A DNA stretch of 64,000 bases from Streptomyces cinnamoneus (GCF_014650495.1 NZ_BMVB01000010.1:62001-126000), one strand, 5' to 3'. Shown: positions 24,489-33,223, counted from the stretch's first letter. The notes: a model not told the origin generated them from the sequence alone. Translations and numbers: made by a program.

Positions 24489-26497
24489 GCGGAGACCTCC
24501 AGGGGGTCGAGCTGGTTCGCTTTGCGGATCTCGTCGACGATACGGCCGATGATCTCCGTGATACCGAAGTCCTTAGGGGTGAAAACGGCGGCGACTCCGG
24601 CCGCCCGCAGGGCGGTCGCGTCGGCCGACGGGATGATGCCACCGACGATGACGGGCACGTCCTCCGCCCCCGTGTGGCGCAGCCTGGCCAGGACGTCGGG
24701 GACGAGCTCGGCGTGCGAGCCGGAGAGGATCGACAGGCCCACGCAGTGGACGTCCTCGGCGACGGCGGCGGAGACGATCTGCTCGGGGGTGAGCCGGATG
24801 CCCTGGTAGACCACTTCGAAGCCGGCGTCGCGGGCCCGTACGGCGATCTGTTCGGCGCCGTTGGAGTGGCCGTCGAGGCCGGGTTTGCCGACGAGCAGCC
24901 GCAGCTTGCCGCTGCCGAGCTCCTCGGCCGTGCGGGTCACCTTCGCGCGGACGGCCGCGAGCGGCGTGCCCGGCTCGGCGGCCACGGCCAGCGGGGCGCT
25001 GCTGACGCCCGTCGGGGCGCGGAACTCGCCGAACACGTCGCGCAGCGCCCAGGACCACTCGCCGGTCGTGACGCCGGCGCGCACGCACTCCAGGGTGGCG
25101 GCCATCAGGTTCTCCGCGCCGGCCGCCGTCTTCTTCAGGACGGACAGCGCCTCCTGGGCGCGGCCCTCGTCGCGGTCGTCGCGCCAGCGGTGCAGGGCGG
25201 CGACGACGCGCGCCTCGTTCGCCGGGTCGACGGTCATGATGGCGGTGTCGAGGTCGGCGGTGAGCGGGTTGGGCTCGGTGGACTCGTAGCAGTTGACGCC
25301 GACGATCTTCTCCTCGCCGCCCTCGATCCGGGCCCGGCGCTCGGCGTGCGAGGAGACCAGCTGCGACTTGAGGTAGCCGGACTCGACGGCGGCCATGGCA
25401 CCGCCCATCTCCTGGATGCGCCCGATCTCGGCGAGGCAGTCGGCGACCAGGGCGTCCACCTTGGCCTCGACGACGTGCGACCCGGCGAAGATGTCCTCGT
25501 ACTCCAGCAGGTCGCTCTCGTGGGCGAGGACCTGCTGGATGCGCAGCGACCACTGCTGGTCCCAGGGACGGGGCAGGCCCAGCGCCTCGTTCCAGGCGGG
25601 CAGCTGCACGGCGCGGGCGCGGGCGTCCTTGGAGAGGGTGACGGCCAGCATCTCCAGCACGATGCGCTGGACGTTGTTCTCCGGCTGCGCCTCGGTCAGG
25701 CCGAGGGAGTTGACCTGGACGCCGTAGCGGAAGCGGCGTTGCTTGGGGTTCTCGATGCCGTAGCGCTCGCGGGTGACCTGGTCCCAGATGCGGCCGAAGG
25801 CGCGCATCTTGCACATCTCCTCGATGAAGCGGACGCCCGCGTTGACGAAGAAGGAGATGCGGGCGACGACGTCGCCGAAGCGCTCGTCGGGCACCTGGCC
25901 GGAGTCCCGCACCGCGTCGAGCACGGCGATGGCCGTGGACATCGCGTACGAGATCTCCTGGACCGGCGTGGCACCGGCCTCCTGCAGGTGGTAGCTGCAG
26001 ATGTTGATGGGGTTCCACTTGGGGATGTGGTTGACCGTGTAGGTGATCATGTCGGTGGTCAGCCGCAGGCTGGGGCCCGGCGGGAAGACGTGCGTCCCGC
26101 GCGAGAGGTACTCCTTGACGATGTCGTTCTGCGTCGTCCCCTGCAGCCTGGTGACGTCGGCGCCCTGCTCCTCCGCGACCACCTGGTACATGGCCAGCAG
26201 CCACATGGCGGTGGCGTTGATGGTCATGGAGGTGTTCATCTGCTCCAGCGGGATGTCCTGGAACAGCCGCCGCATGTCACCGAGATGGGCGACCGGGACC
26301 CCGACCCGCCCGACCTCGCCGCGGGCGAGGATGTGGTCGGGGTCGTATCCGGTCTGCGTCGGGAGGTCGAACGCGACCGACAGGCCGGTCTGGCCCTTGG
26401 CGAGGTTGCGCCGGTAGAGCTCGTTGGACGCCTCGGCCGTGGAGTGCCCGGCGTAGGTCCGCATCAGCCACGGACGATCCTTCTGACGCTCAGTCAT
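24485..26497 (-). CDS. ecm: Ethylmalonyl-CoA mutase, coenzyme-B12 dependent
   Basis: 670-residue adenosylcobalamin mutase, rearranging ethylmalonyl-CoA to methylsuccinyl-CoA. The N-terminal methylmalonyl-CoA-mutase-type barrel (about 1-510) is followed by the B12 domain (about 530-665) with the base-on signature D-G-H-S-N-G, then S-I-L-S-G-S and G-G-I-I-P. It is single-chain without the small subunit of MCM, as in the Ecm (MeaA) clade. It sits 10 bp after ccr. No cobalamin riboswitch is visible at the operon promoter. Confidence 0.92.
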   Translation of the reverse strand: MTERQKDRPWLMRTYAGHSTAEASNELYRRNLAKGQTGLSVAFDLPTQTGYDPDHILARGEVGRVGVPVAHLGDMRRLFQDIPLEQMNTSMTINATAMWLLAMYQVVAEEQGADVTRLQGTTQNDIVKEYLSRGTHVFPPGPSLRLTTDMITYTVNHIPKWNPINICSYHLQEAGATPVQEISYAMSTAIAVLDAVRDSGQVPDERFGDVVARISFFVNAGVRFIEEMCKMRAFGRIWDQVTRERYGIENPKQRRFRYGVQVNSLGLTEAQPENNVQRIVLEMLAVTLSKDARARAVQLPAWNEALGLPRPWDQQWSLRIQQVLAHESDLLEYEDIFAGSHVVEAKVDALVADCLAEIGRIQEMGGAMAAVESGYLKSQLVSSHAERRARIEGGEEKIVGVNCYESTEPNPLTADLDTAIMTVDPANEARVVAALHRWRDDRDEGRAQEALSVLKKTAAGAENLMAATLECVRAGVTTGEWSWALRDVFGEFRAPTGVSSAPLAVAAEPGTPLAAVRAKVTRTAEELGSGKLRLLVGKPGLDGHSNGAEQIAVRARDAGFEVVYQGIRLTPEQIVSAAVAEDVHCVGLSILSGSHAELVPDVLARLRHTGAEDVPVIVGGIIPSADATALRAAGVAAVFTPKDFGITEIIGRIVDEIRKANQLDPLEVSA

Positions 26498-26507
26498 TTG
26501 GGTGTAC

Positions 26508-27845
26508 TCACACGTTCCTGAAGCGGTTGATGGCGTCGATGTGCTGGGCCCGCATCTCCTCGTCGCGCACGCCCATGTTCTCCTCGGGCGCCAGGCAGAG
26601 CACGCCGACCTTGCCCTGGTGGAGGTTGCGGTGCACGTCGTACGCCGCCTGGCCGGTGTCGGCGAGGGTGTAGGTCTTCGAGAGGGTGGGGTGGATCTTG
26701 CCCTTGGCGATGAGGCGGTTGGCCTCCCACGCCTCGCGGTAGTTGGCGAAGTGTGAGCCGACGATCCGCTTCAACGACATCCACAAGTAGCGGTTGTCGT
26801 ACTGGTGGTTGTAGCCCGAGGTCGAGGCGCAGGTGACGATCGTGCCGCCCTTGCGGGTGACGTACACCGACGCGCCGAAGGTCTCGCGGCCCGGGTGCTC
26901 GAAGACGATGTCCACGTCCTCGCCGTCGGTCAGCTCGCGGATGCGCTTGCCGAAGCGCTTCCACTCGCGCGGGTCCTGCTCGTGCTCGTCCTTCCAGAAG
27001 CGGTAGCCCTCGGCGCTGCGGTCGATGATCGCCTCGGCGCCCATCCGGCGGCAGATCTCCGCCTTCTGCTCGCTGGAGACCACACAGATCGGGTTGGCCC
27101 CGCCGGCCAGTGCGAACTGCGTGGCGTACGAACCGAGTCCGCCGCTGGCGCCCCAGATCAGCACGTTGTCGCCCTGCTTCATCCCGGCGCCGTTGCGGGA
27201 GACCAGCTGGCGGTACGCGGTGGAGTTGACCAGGCCCGGGGCCGCCGCCTCCTCCCAGCTGAGGTGGGCCGGCTTGGGCATCAGCTGGTTGGACTTGACC
27301 AGCGCGATCTCCGCCAGGCCGCCGAAGTTGGTCTCGAAGCCCCAGATGCGCTGTTCCGGGTCGAGCATCGTGTCGTTGTGACCGTCGGCGGACTCCAGCT
27401 CCACGGACAGGCAGTGCGCCACGACCTCGTCGCCGGGCCGCCAGGCGTTGACCCCGGGGCCGGTGCGCAGCACGACGCCCGCGAGGTCGGAGCCGATGAC
27501 GTGGTACGGCAGGTCGTGCCGCTTGCCGAGCGGGGAGAGCTTGCCGTAGCGCTCCAGGAAGGCGAAGGTCGAGACGGGTTCGAAGATCGAGGTCCAGACC
27601 GAGTTGTAGTTCACGGAGCTGGCCATCACGGCCACCAGGGCCTCGCCGGGCCCGAGTTCGGGCACCGGCACCTCCTCCACGTGCAGCGACTTGCGCGGGT
27701 CCTTCTCCCGGCTGGGGAGCCCGGCGAACATGTCCGCCTCGTCCTTGTGCACGGTCACCGCGCGGTAGGACTCGGGCAGGGGGAGCGCGGCGAAGTCCTC
27801 GGCGCTGCTGTCGGGCGCGAGTATCGCGTCCAGGATCTGGTTCAC
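26508..27845 (-). CDS. ccr: Crotonyl-CoA carboxylase/reductase
   Basis: MDR-family enzyme, 445 residues, reductively carboxylating crotonyl-CoA with CO2 and NADPH to (2S)-ethylmalonyl-CoA, the key step of the pathway and a source of ethylmalonyl extender units. Counting from the GTG at 27845, the CO2-pocket residues known from the Kitasatospora enzyme fall at the same numbers: Asn81, Phe170, Glu171 and His365. The NADPH Rossmann motif G-A-S-G-G-L-G is at 232-238. GGAGG lies six bases before the start. First gene of ccr-ecm-mcl-mch-mcd. Confidence 0.96.
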   Translation of the reverse strand: MNQILDAILAPDSSAEDFAALPLPESYRAVTVHKDEADMFAGLPSREKDPRKSLHVEEVPVPELGPGEALVAVMASSVNYNSVWTSIFEPVSTFAFLERYGKLSPLGKRHDLPYHVIGSDLAGVVLRTGPGVNAWRPGDEVVAHCLSVELESADGHNDTMLDPEQRIWGFETNFGGLAEIALVKSNQLMPKPAHLSWEEAAAPGLVNSTAYRQLVSRNGAGMKQGDNVLIWGASGGLGSYATQFALAGGANPICVVSSEQKAEICRRMGAEAIIDRSAEGYRFWKDEHEQDPREWKRFGKRIRELTDGEDVDIVFEHPGRETFGASVYVTRKGGTIVTCASTSGYNHQYDNRYLWMSLKRIVGSHFANYREAWEANRLIAKGKIHPTLSKTYTLADTGQAAYDVHRNLHQGKVGVLCLAPEENMGVRDEEMRAQHIDAINRFRNV

Positions 27846-27994
27846 GGATTGCCTCCGGCGAAGCACGTCAGGGAACGGCTTGAGGGAACGTCGGGGGTGG
27901 TGCGGACGCGGTGCCGTCGGTCCGGCGGTGGTGCTCGGCTGCGCTGGTGAGCGCGGGGGCCTGGTGACGCAGGCGTGTCCGGGCGCACAACGTG

Positions 27995-28057
27995 CTTGTG
28001 GGGACAGCCGGCACACGACGGTTGTGTCTGCGTGCCGGCCGCCCGGACACCCACAAG
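27995..28057. repeat. Nested inverted repeats upstream of ccr
   Basis: Outer arms CTTGTGGG (27995-28002) and CCCACAAG (28050-28057) enclose inner arms GCCGGCAC (28007-28014) and GTGCCGGC (28032-28039). The right outer arm overlaps the predicted ccr -10, so only the inner pair would lie fully in the leader RNA. Confidence 0.55.
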
Positions 28058-28084
28058 GTAGTGGCACCGCGTGCCATGCGACAA
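28055..28084 (-). promoter_or_regulatory. Predicted ccr operon promoter
   Basis: Minus strand: -35 TTGTCG (28084-28079), 18-bp spacer, -10 TACCTT (28060-28055). Transcription would begin near 28048, giving a leader of about 200 nt. The spacer contains one of the two candidate operators. Confidence 0.4.
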
Positions 28085-28098
28085 GACACTGCGTGCCA
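28062..28098. promoter_or_regulatory. Paired candidate operators in the ccr promoter
   Basis: TGGCAC-CGC-GTGCCA (28062-28076) is a perfect 6-3-6 palindrome. A second copy, GACAC-TGC-GTGCC plus A (28085-28098), has one mismatched arm base. Their centres are 22 bp apart, two helical turns, so two dimers could bind the same face across -35 and the spacer. The neighbouring TetR protein is the obvious candidate, but this is inference. Confidence 0.5.
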
Positions 28099-28134
28099 AC
28101 AATTTCTCTCAGATGTCATCCGCAGGGCACATGT

Positions 28135-28174
28135 GAGCAACGGCGGCCACCCCGAGGGGTGGCCGCCGTTGCTC
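28135..28174 (-). terminator. Hairpin terminator between tetR and ccr
   Basis: A perfect 18-19-bp stem: 28135-28153 pairs with 28156-28174, loop effectively CGAG, 45 bp after the tetR stop. It should separate tetR transcription from the ccr operon. The interval 27846-28219 otherwise holds the ccr promoter region and no gene. Confidence 0.85.
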
Positions 28175-28219
28175 AATATGGCGATATGGCCGGAAAGCCG
28201 GGAACCAGGAATGCGGGGC

Positions 28220-29086
28220 CTAAGAGGACTTCGCCTTGAGCGCCTTCTCGATCACCCGCATCACCTCGTCCAGCGGCGCGTCCGTGCGGGCCACCGTCAC
28301 CAGCACCTCGCCCTCCGCCCGCGCCGCCGTCGCGGGGGATCCCTCCGGCCGCTCGCGGCCCGCCCCGATGCCCGCGCCGAACGTCTCCCGCACGATGGCG
28401 AAGGCGTGATCGAGCTGCTGCTCCAGATCACCCTGGGCGCCGCTGCGCAGCCAGCGGCGCAGGACGTGGTTGTGGGCCGTGACGACCGCCGACGCGGCGA
28501 CCTCGGCGAGCAGCGGGTCGTCGTCGCCCACGTGATGGGCGGTCTCGTCGAAGTGACCCAGCAGGTAACGGGTGAACAGCCGCTCGTAGCGGGCCACCGA
28601 GGCGATCTCGCGCTCGCGCAGGGCGGGCACTTCCCGGGTCAGCCGGTAGCGCTCGACGGAGACGGCGGGGGAGGCCGCGTACATCCGCATGACCTCCTTG
28701 ATCCCCCGGCAGACGGTGTCCAGCGGATTCTCGTGCGGCGGCGCGGCGTCCAGCACGCCCGCCGCCCGGACGAGCGTGTCGTCGTGATCGGGGAAGATCG
28801 CCTCTTCCTTGGAGCGGAAGTGGCGGAAGAACGTCCGGCGTGCGACCCCGGCCGTCGCCGCGATCTCGTCGACGGTCGTCGCCTCGTAGCCCTTCGTCGC
28901 GAACAACTCCATTGCCGCAGCGGCGAGTTTGCGGCGCATGGTGAGCCGCTGGGCGGCGGCGCGACGGGCGCCGGAGGTCTCGGCGGCGCGCTCCTGCGGA
29001 CCCTTGGCTGAGGTCGGCCCCTTGACTCCCCTGGACTCGGTGGCGGCCCCGCGCGGTGCGCGGGCGGACTTGGCGGGCTGGGACAT
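28220..29086 (-). CDS. TetR-family regulator, likely of the ethylmalonyl-CoA/acyl-CoA genes
   Basis: 288-residue repressor-type protein. An unusually long basic, Ala/Arg-rich N-terminal tail (about 1-48) precedes the TetR HTH (T-V-D-E-I-A-A-T-A-G-V-A-R-R-T-F-F-R-H-F, about 71-90) and a helical ligand domain. ATG at 29086. Encoded between the hydroxyacyl-CoA dehydrogenase gene and the ccr operon on the same strand, so an acyl-CoA ligand and control of these genes are plausible. No ribosome-binding site; see the leaderless promoter. Confidence 0.85.
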   Translation of the reverse strand: MSQPAKSARAPRGAATESRGVKGPTSAKGPQERAAETSGARRAAAQRLTMRRKLAAAAMELFATKGYEATTVDEIAATAGVARRTFFRHFRSKEEAIFPDHDDTLVRAAGVLDAAPPHENPLDTVCRGIKEVMRMYAASPAVSVERYRLTREVPALREREIASVARYERLFTRYLLGHFDETAHHVGDDDPLLAEVAASAVVTAHNHVLRRWLRSGAQGDLEQQLDHAFAIVRETFGAGIGAGRERPEGSPATAARAEGEVLVTVARTDAPLDEVMRVIEKALKAKSS

Positions 29087-29098
29087 GTGGGGAACGTA
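29087..29098 (-). promoter_or_regulatory. Leaderless-type -10 of tetR
   Basis: Minus strand TACGTT (29098-29093), six bases, then the ATG at 29086. This matches the TANNNT-N6-start layout; the -35 is weak (GGCACA near 29116-29121). Confidence 0.45.
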
Positions 29099-29186
29099 AC
29101 ATGCGTCCGTATGGGTGTGCCGGGGCGGACCTCCCGCGGGTCCGAGCAGTCCGCCCCAGCCCATGCCCGCATCGGGCCCGGTCCGG

Positions 29187-31025
29187 TCAGACCTTCGCAT
29201 ACTCGCGGAAGCCGCGCCCCGTCTTGCGTCCGAGGCAGCCGGCCGCCACCAGGTGCTCCAGCAGCGGCGCCGGGGCCAGGCCCGGGTCACGGAACTCGCG
29301 GTGCAGCACCTTCTCGATGGCCAGGGAGACGTCGAGGCCGACGACGTCGAGGAGTTCGAACGGCCCCATCGGGTAGCCGCCGCCCAGCTTCATCGCCGCG
29401 TCGATCTCGTCCAGGGAGGCGTAGTGCTCCTGGACCATCTTGATCGCGTTGTTGAGGTAGGGGAACAGCAGCGCGTTGACGATGAAGCCGGCGCGGTCCC
29501 CGCAGTCCACCGGGTGCTTGCCCACCCGGGCGCACACCGCGCGGACGGTGGCGTGCACGTCGTCGGCGGTCAGCACCGTACGGACCACCTCGACGAGCTT
29601 CATCGCCGGCGCCGGGTTGAAGAAGTGCATGCCCACCACGTCCTGCGGCCGCGACGTGGCGCGGGCGCAGGCCACCACGGGCAGCGAGGAGGTGGTCGTC
29701 GCCAGCACCGCGCCGGGCCGGCAGACCTTGTCGAGCGCGGCGAACAGCTGCTGCTTGACCTCCAGGTCCTCCGCCACCGCCTCGATCGCCAGGTCCACGT
29801 CCGCGAACGCGTCGAGGGAGCCGGCCGGGGTCACCGCGGCCAGGGCCGCGTCCGCCTGCGCGTTTGTCAGCCTGCCCTTGGCCACCGCGCGCGCGAGGGA
29901 CTTCGCGATCCGAGCCGTCGCCGCGTCGGCCTTCTCCTGCGAGCGCGCCGCGAGCACCACCCGGTAGCCGGCCTTCGCGAAGACCTCGGCGATCCCGCTC
30001 GCCATCGTGCCCGAGCCCGCCACCCCGACGGCCCGCACCTCGCGCCCGGCCGCCCCCGTCGGGGAGCCGTCCGTCGCGCCCGGGGTGTCGGCGTCCGGCA
30101 CGACGACGGACGAGCCCGGTGCCTCGTACGCGTAGAAGCCGCGGCCGGCCTTGCGGCCGGTCAGCCCGGCCGCCGCGAGCTGACCGAGGACGGGCGCGGG
30201 CGCGTGCAGCCGGTCGTGCGAGGCGGCGTACATCGCCTCCAGGACCGTACGGGCGGTGTCGATGCCGATCAGGTCCAGCAGGGCGAGCGGGCCCATCGGC
30301 AGCCCGCAGCCCAGGCGCATCGCCGCGTCGATGTCCTCGCGGGTGGCGTAGCGGGCCTCGTACATCGCGGCGGCCTGGTTGAGGTAGCCGAACAGCAGCC
30401 CGTCGGCCACGAAGCCCGGACGGTCGCCCACCGCCACCGGCTCCTTGCCCAGCTCGCGGGCCAGAGCGGTGACCGCCGCGACCGCGTCCGGTGCGGTGAG
30501 CACCGAGGAGACGACCTCCACCAGCCGCATCGCCGGCGCGGGGTTGAAGAAGTGCAGGCCCAGGACGCGCTCGGGGCGGGCCGAGTCGGCGGCCAGCCGG
30601 GTCACCGACAGCGCGTTGGTGCCCGTCGCCAGGATGGCGGTGGGGCGCACGACCGCGTCGAGGGCGGTGAAGACCTCGTGCTTGAGGTCGTAGTCCTCGG
30701 GGACGACCTCGATCACCAGATCGGCGTCGGCGGCCGCGCTCAGCTCGCGCGAGGTGCGGAAGCGGGCGAGCGCCGCCCGGCGCTCCGCCTCGGTGATCCG
30801 CCCGCGCTCCACCGCACGGGCCGTGGCGGCCTCCAGCGCGGCGCCGGCCCGCAGGGCGGCGGCGTCGCTGATGTCGATGCCGACGACGTCACGGCCGGCC
30901 AGGGTGAGCACTTCGGCGAGCCCGGTGCCCATCGTGCCGAGACCGATCACGGCCACGGTCCGCAGGGAGGGCGCCGACGAGGAGGGGGAGGGGCGGGACG
31001 GCTCAGGGGTGGACATACGGTCCAT
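29187..31025 (-). CDS. Tandem-duplicated 3-hydroxyacyl-CoA dehydrogenase
   Basis: 612 residues formed by two complete 3-hydroxybutyryl-CoA dehydrogenase units. Copy one spans about 20-305 and copy two about 330-612. Each has a Rossmann start (V-A-V-I-G-L-G-T-M-G; V-G-V-A-G-S-G-T-M-A), L-G-L-H-F-F-N-P-A-P-A-M or G-M-H-F-F-N-P-A-P-A-M carrying the catalytic His, and the C-terminal helical domain. Probably reduces acetoacetyl-CoA to 3-hydroxybutyryl-CoA or the reverse, upstream of crotonyl-CoA. The ATG at 31025 has GGAG seven bases upstream. The first copy's dinucleotide loop is closer to consensus; both active sites look intact. Confidence 0.9.
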   Translation of the reverse strand: MDRMSTPEPSRPSPSSSAPSLRTVAVIGLGTMGTGLAEVLTLAGRDVVGIDISDAAALRAGAALEAATARAVERGRITEAERRAALARFRTSRELSAAADADLVIEVVPEDYDLKHEVFTALDAVVRPTAILATGTNALSVTRLAADSARPERVLGLHFFNPAPAMRLVEVVSSVLTAPDAVAAVTALARELGKEPVAVGDRPGFVADGLLFGYLNQAAAMYEARYATREDIDAAMRLGCGLPMGPLALLDLIGIDTARTVLEAMYAASHDRLHAPAPVLGQLAAAGLTGRKAGRGFYAYEAPGSSVVVPDADTPGATDGSPTGAAGREVRAVGVAGSGTMASGIAEVFAKAGYRVVLAARSQEKADAATARIAKSLARAVAKGRLTNAQADAALAAVTPAGSLDAFADVDLAIEAVAEDLEVKQQLFAALDKVCRPGAVLATTTSSLPVVACARATSRPQDVVGMHFFNPAPAMKLVEVVRTVLTADDVHATVRAVCARVGKHPVDCGDRAGFIVNALLFPYLNNAIKMVQEHYASLDEIDAAMKLGGGYPMGPFELLDVVGLDVSLAIEKVLHREFRDPGLAPAPLLEHLVAAGCLGRKTGRGFREYAKV

Positions 31026-31267
31026 CGCGAGACTCCAGAAGGTGTTCCCCATGCGCGAGGGGAAGACGGCGGTTGGCGGCGGCCCCGGGCAGGGGCGGCG
31101 ACTGAGGAATTCCGCGGACGGGTAAGGGGCGACCGCGGAGAGGGAGTTGTGCGACCGGCGGGCCCTGTCCCGGGGCCGTGCCGTACTCGTCAATGCCGAA
31201 CCGACGTCAACGCTGTGGCATCTGCGTCACCAGAACGCCAGAGCGGGGTACTGCTCTTGCCGGGAGA

Positions 31268-31282
31268 TTAACTCACGGGTAA
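31268..31282. promoter_or_regulatory. Near-palindrome in the hydroxyacyl-CoA dehydrogenase/HEAT intergenic region
   Basis: TTAAC-TCACG-GGTAA: arms match at four of five positions. It lies in the 326-bp divergent spacer 31026-31351, which otherwise shows no gene. It could be a site for a fatty-acid-type regulator; no partner is identified. Confidence 0.3.
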
Positions 31283-31351
31283 CCAAGAGCGCCAGGGGGT
31301 GTACGGGCGACTTACGATGTGGCCCAGGCCACTCGGGGAGGAGAGCGGAAC

Positions 31352-31990
31352 ATGGAAGAGGAATTCCGCGCGCTGCTGAAGCGGGTGCGGGCCGAACTGG
31401 TCTCCCCGGCCGAATTCGCGGCGCACGACAAGCTGCTCGCGCTCGTCCGGTCCGACAGCCGCGCCGCCCGCGACCGGCTCGCCGGGGTCCTCGTGGCCCC
31501 CGAACAGCCCCTGTGGGCCCGCGAGATCGCTGCCTTCGCCCTCGGCGCCAAGGGTGACCGCCGCGCCTTCGAGACCCTGATCCTCCTGCTCAACTACCGC
31601 GAACCCGTGCGCTGCGCCACCGCCGCCCACGTCCTCGCCCGGCTGCGCGACCCCCGCACCGCCCGCGCCGCGGCCGCCCTCGCCACCAACCCGCTGCGCA
31701 CCGCCTACGCCCTCTACCCCGTCCGGCTCCTCACCGAGCTGCGCGCCCCCGAGTCCGTTCCGGCCCTGCTGGCCACCCTGGAGCGACTGCTGGCCGCTCG
31801 CGACCACTGCTGGCCGGTCGCCCGCGCCTGCGTCGAGGGCCTGGGCGCCCTGGGCGACCGGCGCGCCGAGGCCACGCTGGTCGCCGCCCGCGAGCACGAA
31901 CGGCTGCGCCCGGCCGCCGTCGCGGCCCTGGCCCGGCTGACCGGCCGGGGCGGCGGCCCTCACGGCCTGCGGTCCGGCTCCAGCACGTAG
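31352..31990 (+). CDS. HEAT-repeat protein
   Basis: 212-residue all-helical soluble protein with about four HEAT/ARM-type repeats (for example A-A-F-A-L-G-A-K-G-D-R-R-A-F-E-T-L and A-C-V-E-G-L-G-A-L-G-D-R-R-A-E-A-T-L). HEAT stacks act as protein-binding scaffolds; the partner is unknown. The ATG at 31352 follows GGGGAGGAGAG. The 3' end overlaps the convergent GNAT gene by 31 bp. Confidence 0.8.
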   Translation: MEEEFRALLKRVRAELVSPAEFAAHDKLLALVRSDSRAARDRLAGVLVAPEQPLWAREIAAFALGAKGDRRAFETLILLLNYREPVRCATAAHVLARLRDPRTARAAAALATNPLRTAYALYPVRLLTELRAPESVPALLATLERLLAARDHCWPVARACVEGLGALGDRRAEATLVAAREHERLRPAAVAALARLTGRGGGPHGLRSGSST

Positions 31991-32484
31991 CGCACCTCCG
32001 GTACGGCGGTGCCGTCGACGTCGTCCAGACGCCCGGCGCCGTCGGGAGCACACCCGGCGCGCTCGTAGAAGAGGCGGGCGCGCGCATTGCCCTTCAGCAC
32101 CCACAGCACCATGCGCTCCCAGCCCCGCTCCCGCGCGCCCTCCAGCGCCGCCCCCCACAGGGCGCGTCCGACACCGGTCCCGATCAGCTCCGGCCGTACG
32201 TAGACGGCGTACAACTCGCCCGTTGCGGGCGGCTGATCGGCGTCGCGGCACGGCCCGTAGGAGACCCAGCCCACGACGCCGTCCGCCCCCTCGGCCACCG
32301 CGTTCACCGCCCGGTCCGTGCCGCTCGCCAGACGTGCGCGGTGGTGGGCCGCGTTCGCCTGCGCGTCCATCGCGTCCAGATGGTGCTGCGGGACCAGCCC
32401 CGCGTACGCGTGGCGCCAGCCGGCCACCCGGATCCCGGCCACCGTCTCGATGTCGGCGTCGGTCATCTCCCGTATGTTCACCAT
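31960..32484 (-). CDS. GNAT-family N-acetyltransferase
   Basis: 174-residue acetyl-CoA-dependent acyltransferase. Motif A (Y-V-R-P-E-L-I-G-T-G-V-G-R-A-L, about 97-111) and motif B (A-R-L-F-Y-E-R-A-G) are intact. Substrate unknown. The start has no ribosome-binding site; TAGCCT, six bases and ATG precede it on the minus strand (32496-32485), so the mRNA may be leaderless. Confidence 0.87.
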   Translation of the reverse strand: MVNIREMTDADIETVAGIRVAGWRHAYAGLVPQHHLDAMDAQANAAHHRARLASGTDRAVNAVAEGADGVVGWVSYGPCRDADQPPATGELYAVYVRPELIGTGVGRALWGAALEGARERGWERMVLWVLKGNARARLFYERAGCAPDGAGRLDDVDGTAVPEVRYVLEPDRRP

Positions 32485-32600
32485 GCGCGGAGGCTAACGC
32501 CCGGTGCCCAGGATTTGGGCGGTTGTGACGATGGTGGTTGGCTTTGCCCGCACACGCACAACGGCAAACACAGCACTTTTGATCGTCCCGGAGGACTGCC

Positions 32601-33059
32601 ATGGGCCAGGTCGAGGCCACCACCGAGCGGATCGTCGCGGCAGGCGCGGAGGACGTCTTCGACGCCCTCGCGGACTACAGCGGCACCCGCGCCAAGCTGC
32701 TGCCCGAGCACTTCAGCGAGTACGAGGTGCGCGAGGGCGGCGACGGCGAGGGCACCGTGGTGCACTGGAAGCTGCAGGCCACCAGCAAGCGCGTCCGCGA
32801 CTGCCTGCTGGAGGTGTCCGAGCCGTCCACCGGTCAGCTGGTGGAGAAGGACCGCAACTCCTCCATGGTCACCACCTGGACCGTCACCCCGGCCGGCGAG
32901 GGCAGCTCCAAGGTCGTCGTCACCAGCACCTGGACGGGCGCCACCGGCATCGGCGGCTTCTTCGAGCGGACCTTCGCGCCCAAGGGACTCGGCCGCATCT
33001 ACGACGCCGTGCTCACCCGGCTCGCCGCCGAGGTGGAGGGCGCGCCGAGCGCCGGCTGA
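32601..33059 (+). CDS. SRPBCC (polyketide cyclase/START-like) family protein
   Basis: 152-residue helix-grip protein with an N-terminal beta strand and V-F-D-A-L-A-D-Y-S, the family pattern for a hydrophobic ligand cavity. GGAGG (32589-32593) lies seven bases before the ATG. No catalytic residues can be assigned, and ligand and role are unknown. Monocistronic by appearance; divergent from the GNAT gene. Confidence 0.78.
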   Translation: MGQVEATTERIVAAGAEDVFDALADYSGTRAKLLPEHFSEYEVREGGDGEGTVVHWKLQATSKRVRDCLLEVSEPSTGQLVEKDRNSSMVTTWTVTPAGEGSSKVVVTSTWTGATGIGGFFERTFAPKGLGRIYDAVLTRLAAEVEGAPSAG

Positions 33060-33210
33060 GCCACCGGGAGCCGCCCGGGCCGTACCGGTCCGGGCTCACC
33101 GGTTCGAGTGGTTTTCACTGTGCCGTACAGGTGCACCGAAACCGCCTCCGACCGGCCGAAAGCCCCTCGTTCGGTGCTCCCAGGCAAATCGTCGCGCTTG
33201 CTGGCCGTTG

Positions 33211-33223
33211 TCGCGTAATGCGA
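33211..33223. promoter_or_regulatory. Small palindrome upstream of the MFS gene
   Basis: TCGC-GTAAT-GCGA, 41 bp before the MFS start and overlapping a TAATGC -10-like element. Possible operator; no regulator gene adjoins. The rest of 33060-33263 is unremarkable. Confidence 0.25.

Noticed and set aside
27846..28134. Cobalamin riboswitch in the ccr leader
   Set aside because: No recognisable B12-box-like conserved segment; the structure seen is explained by short inverted repeats overlapping the promoter.
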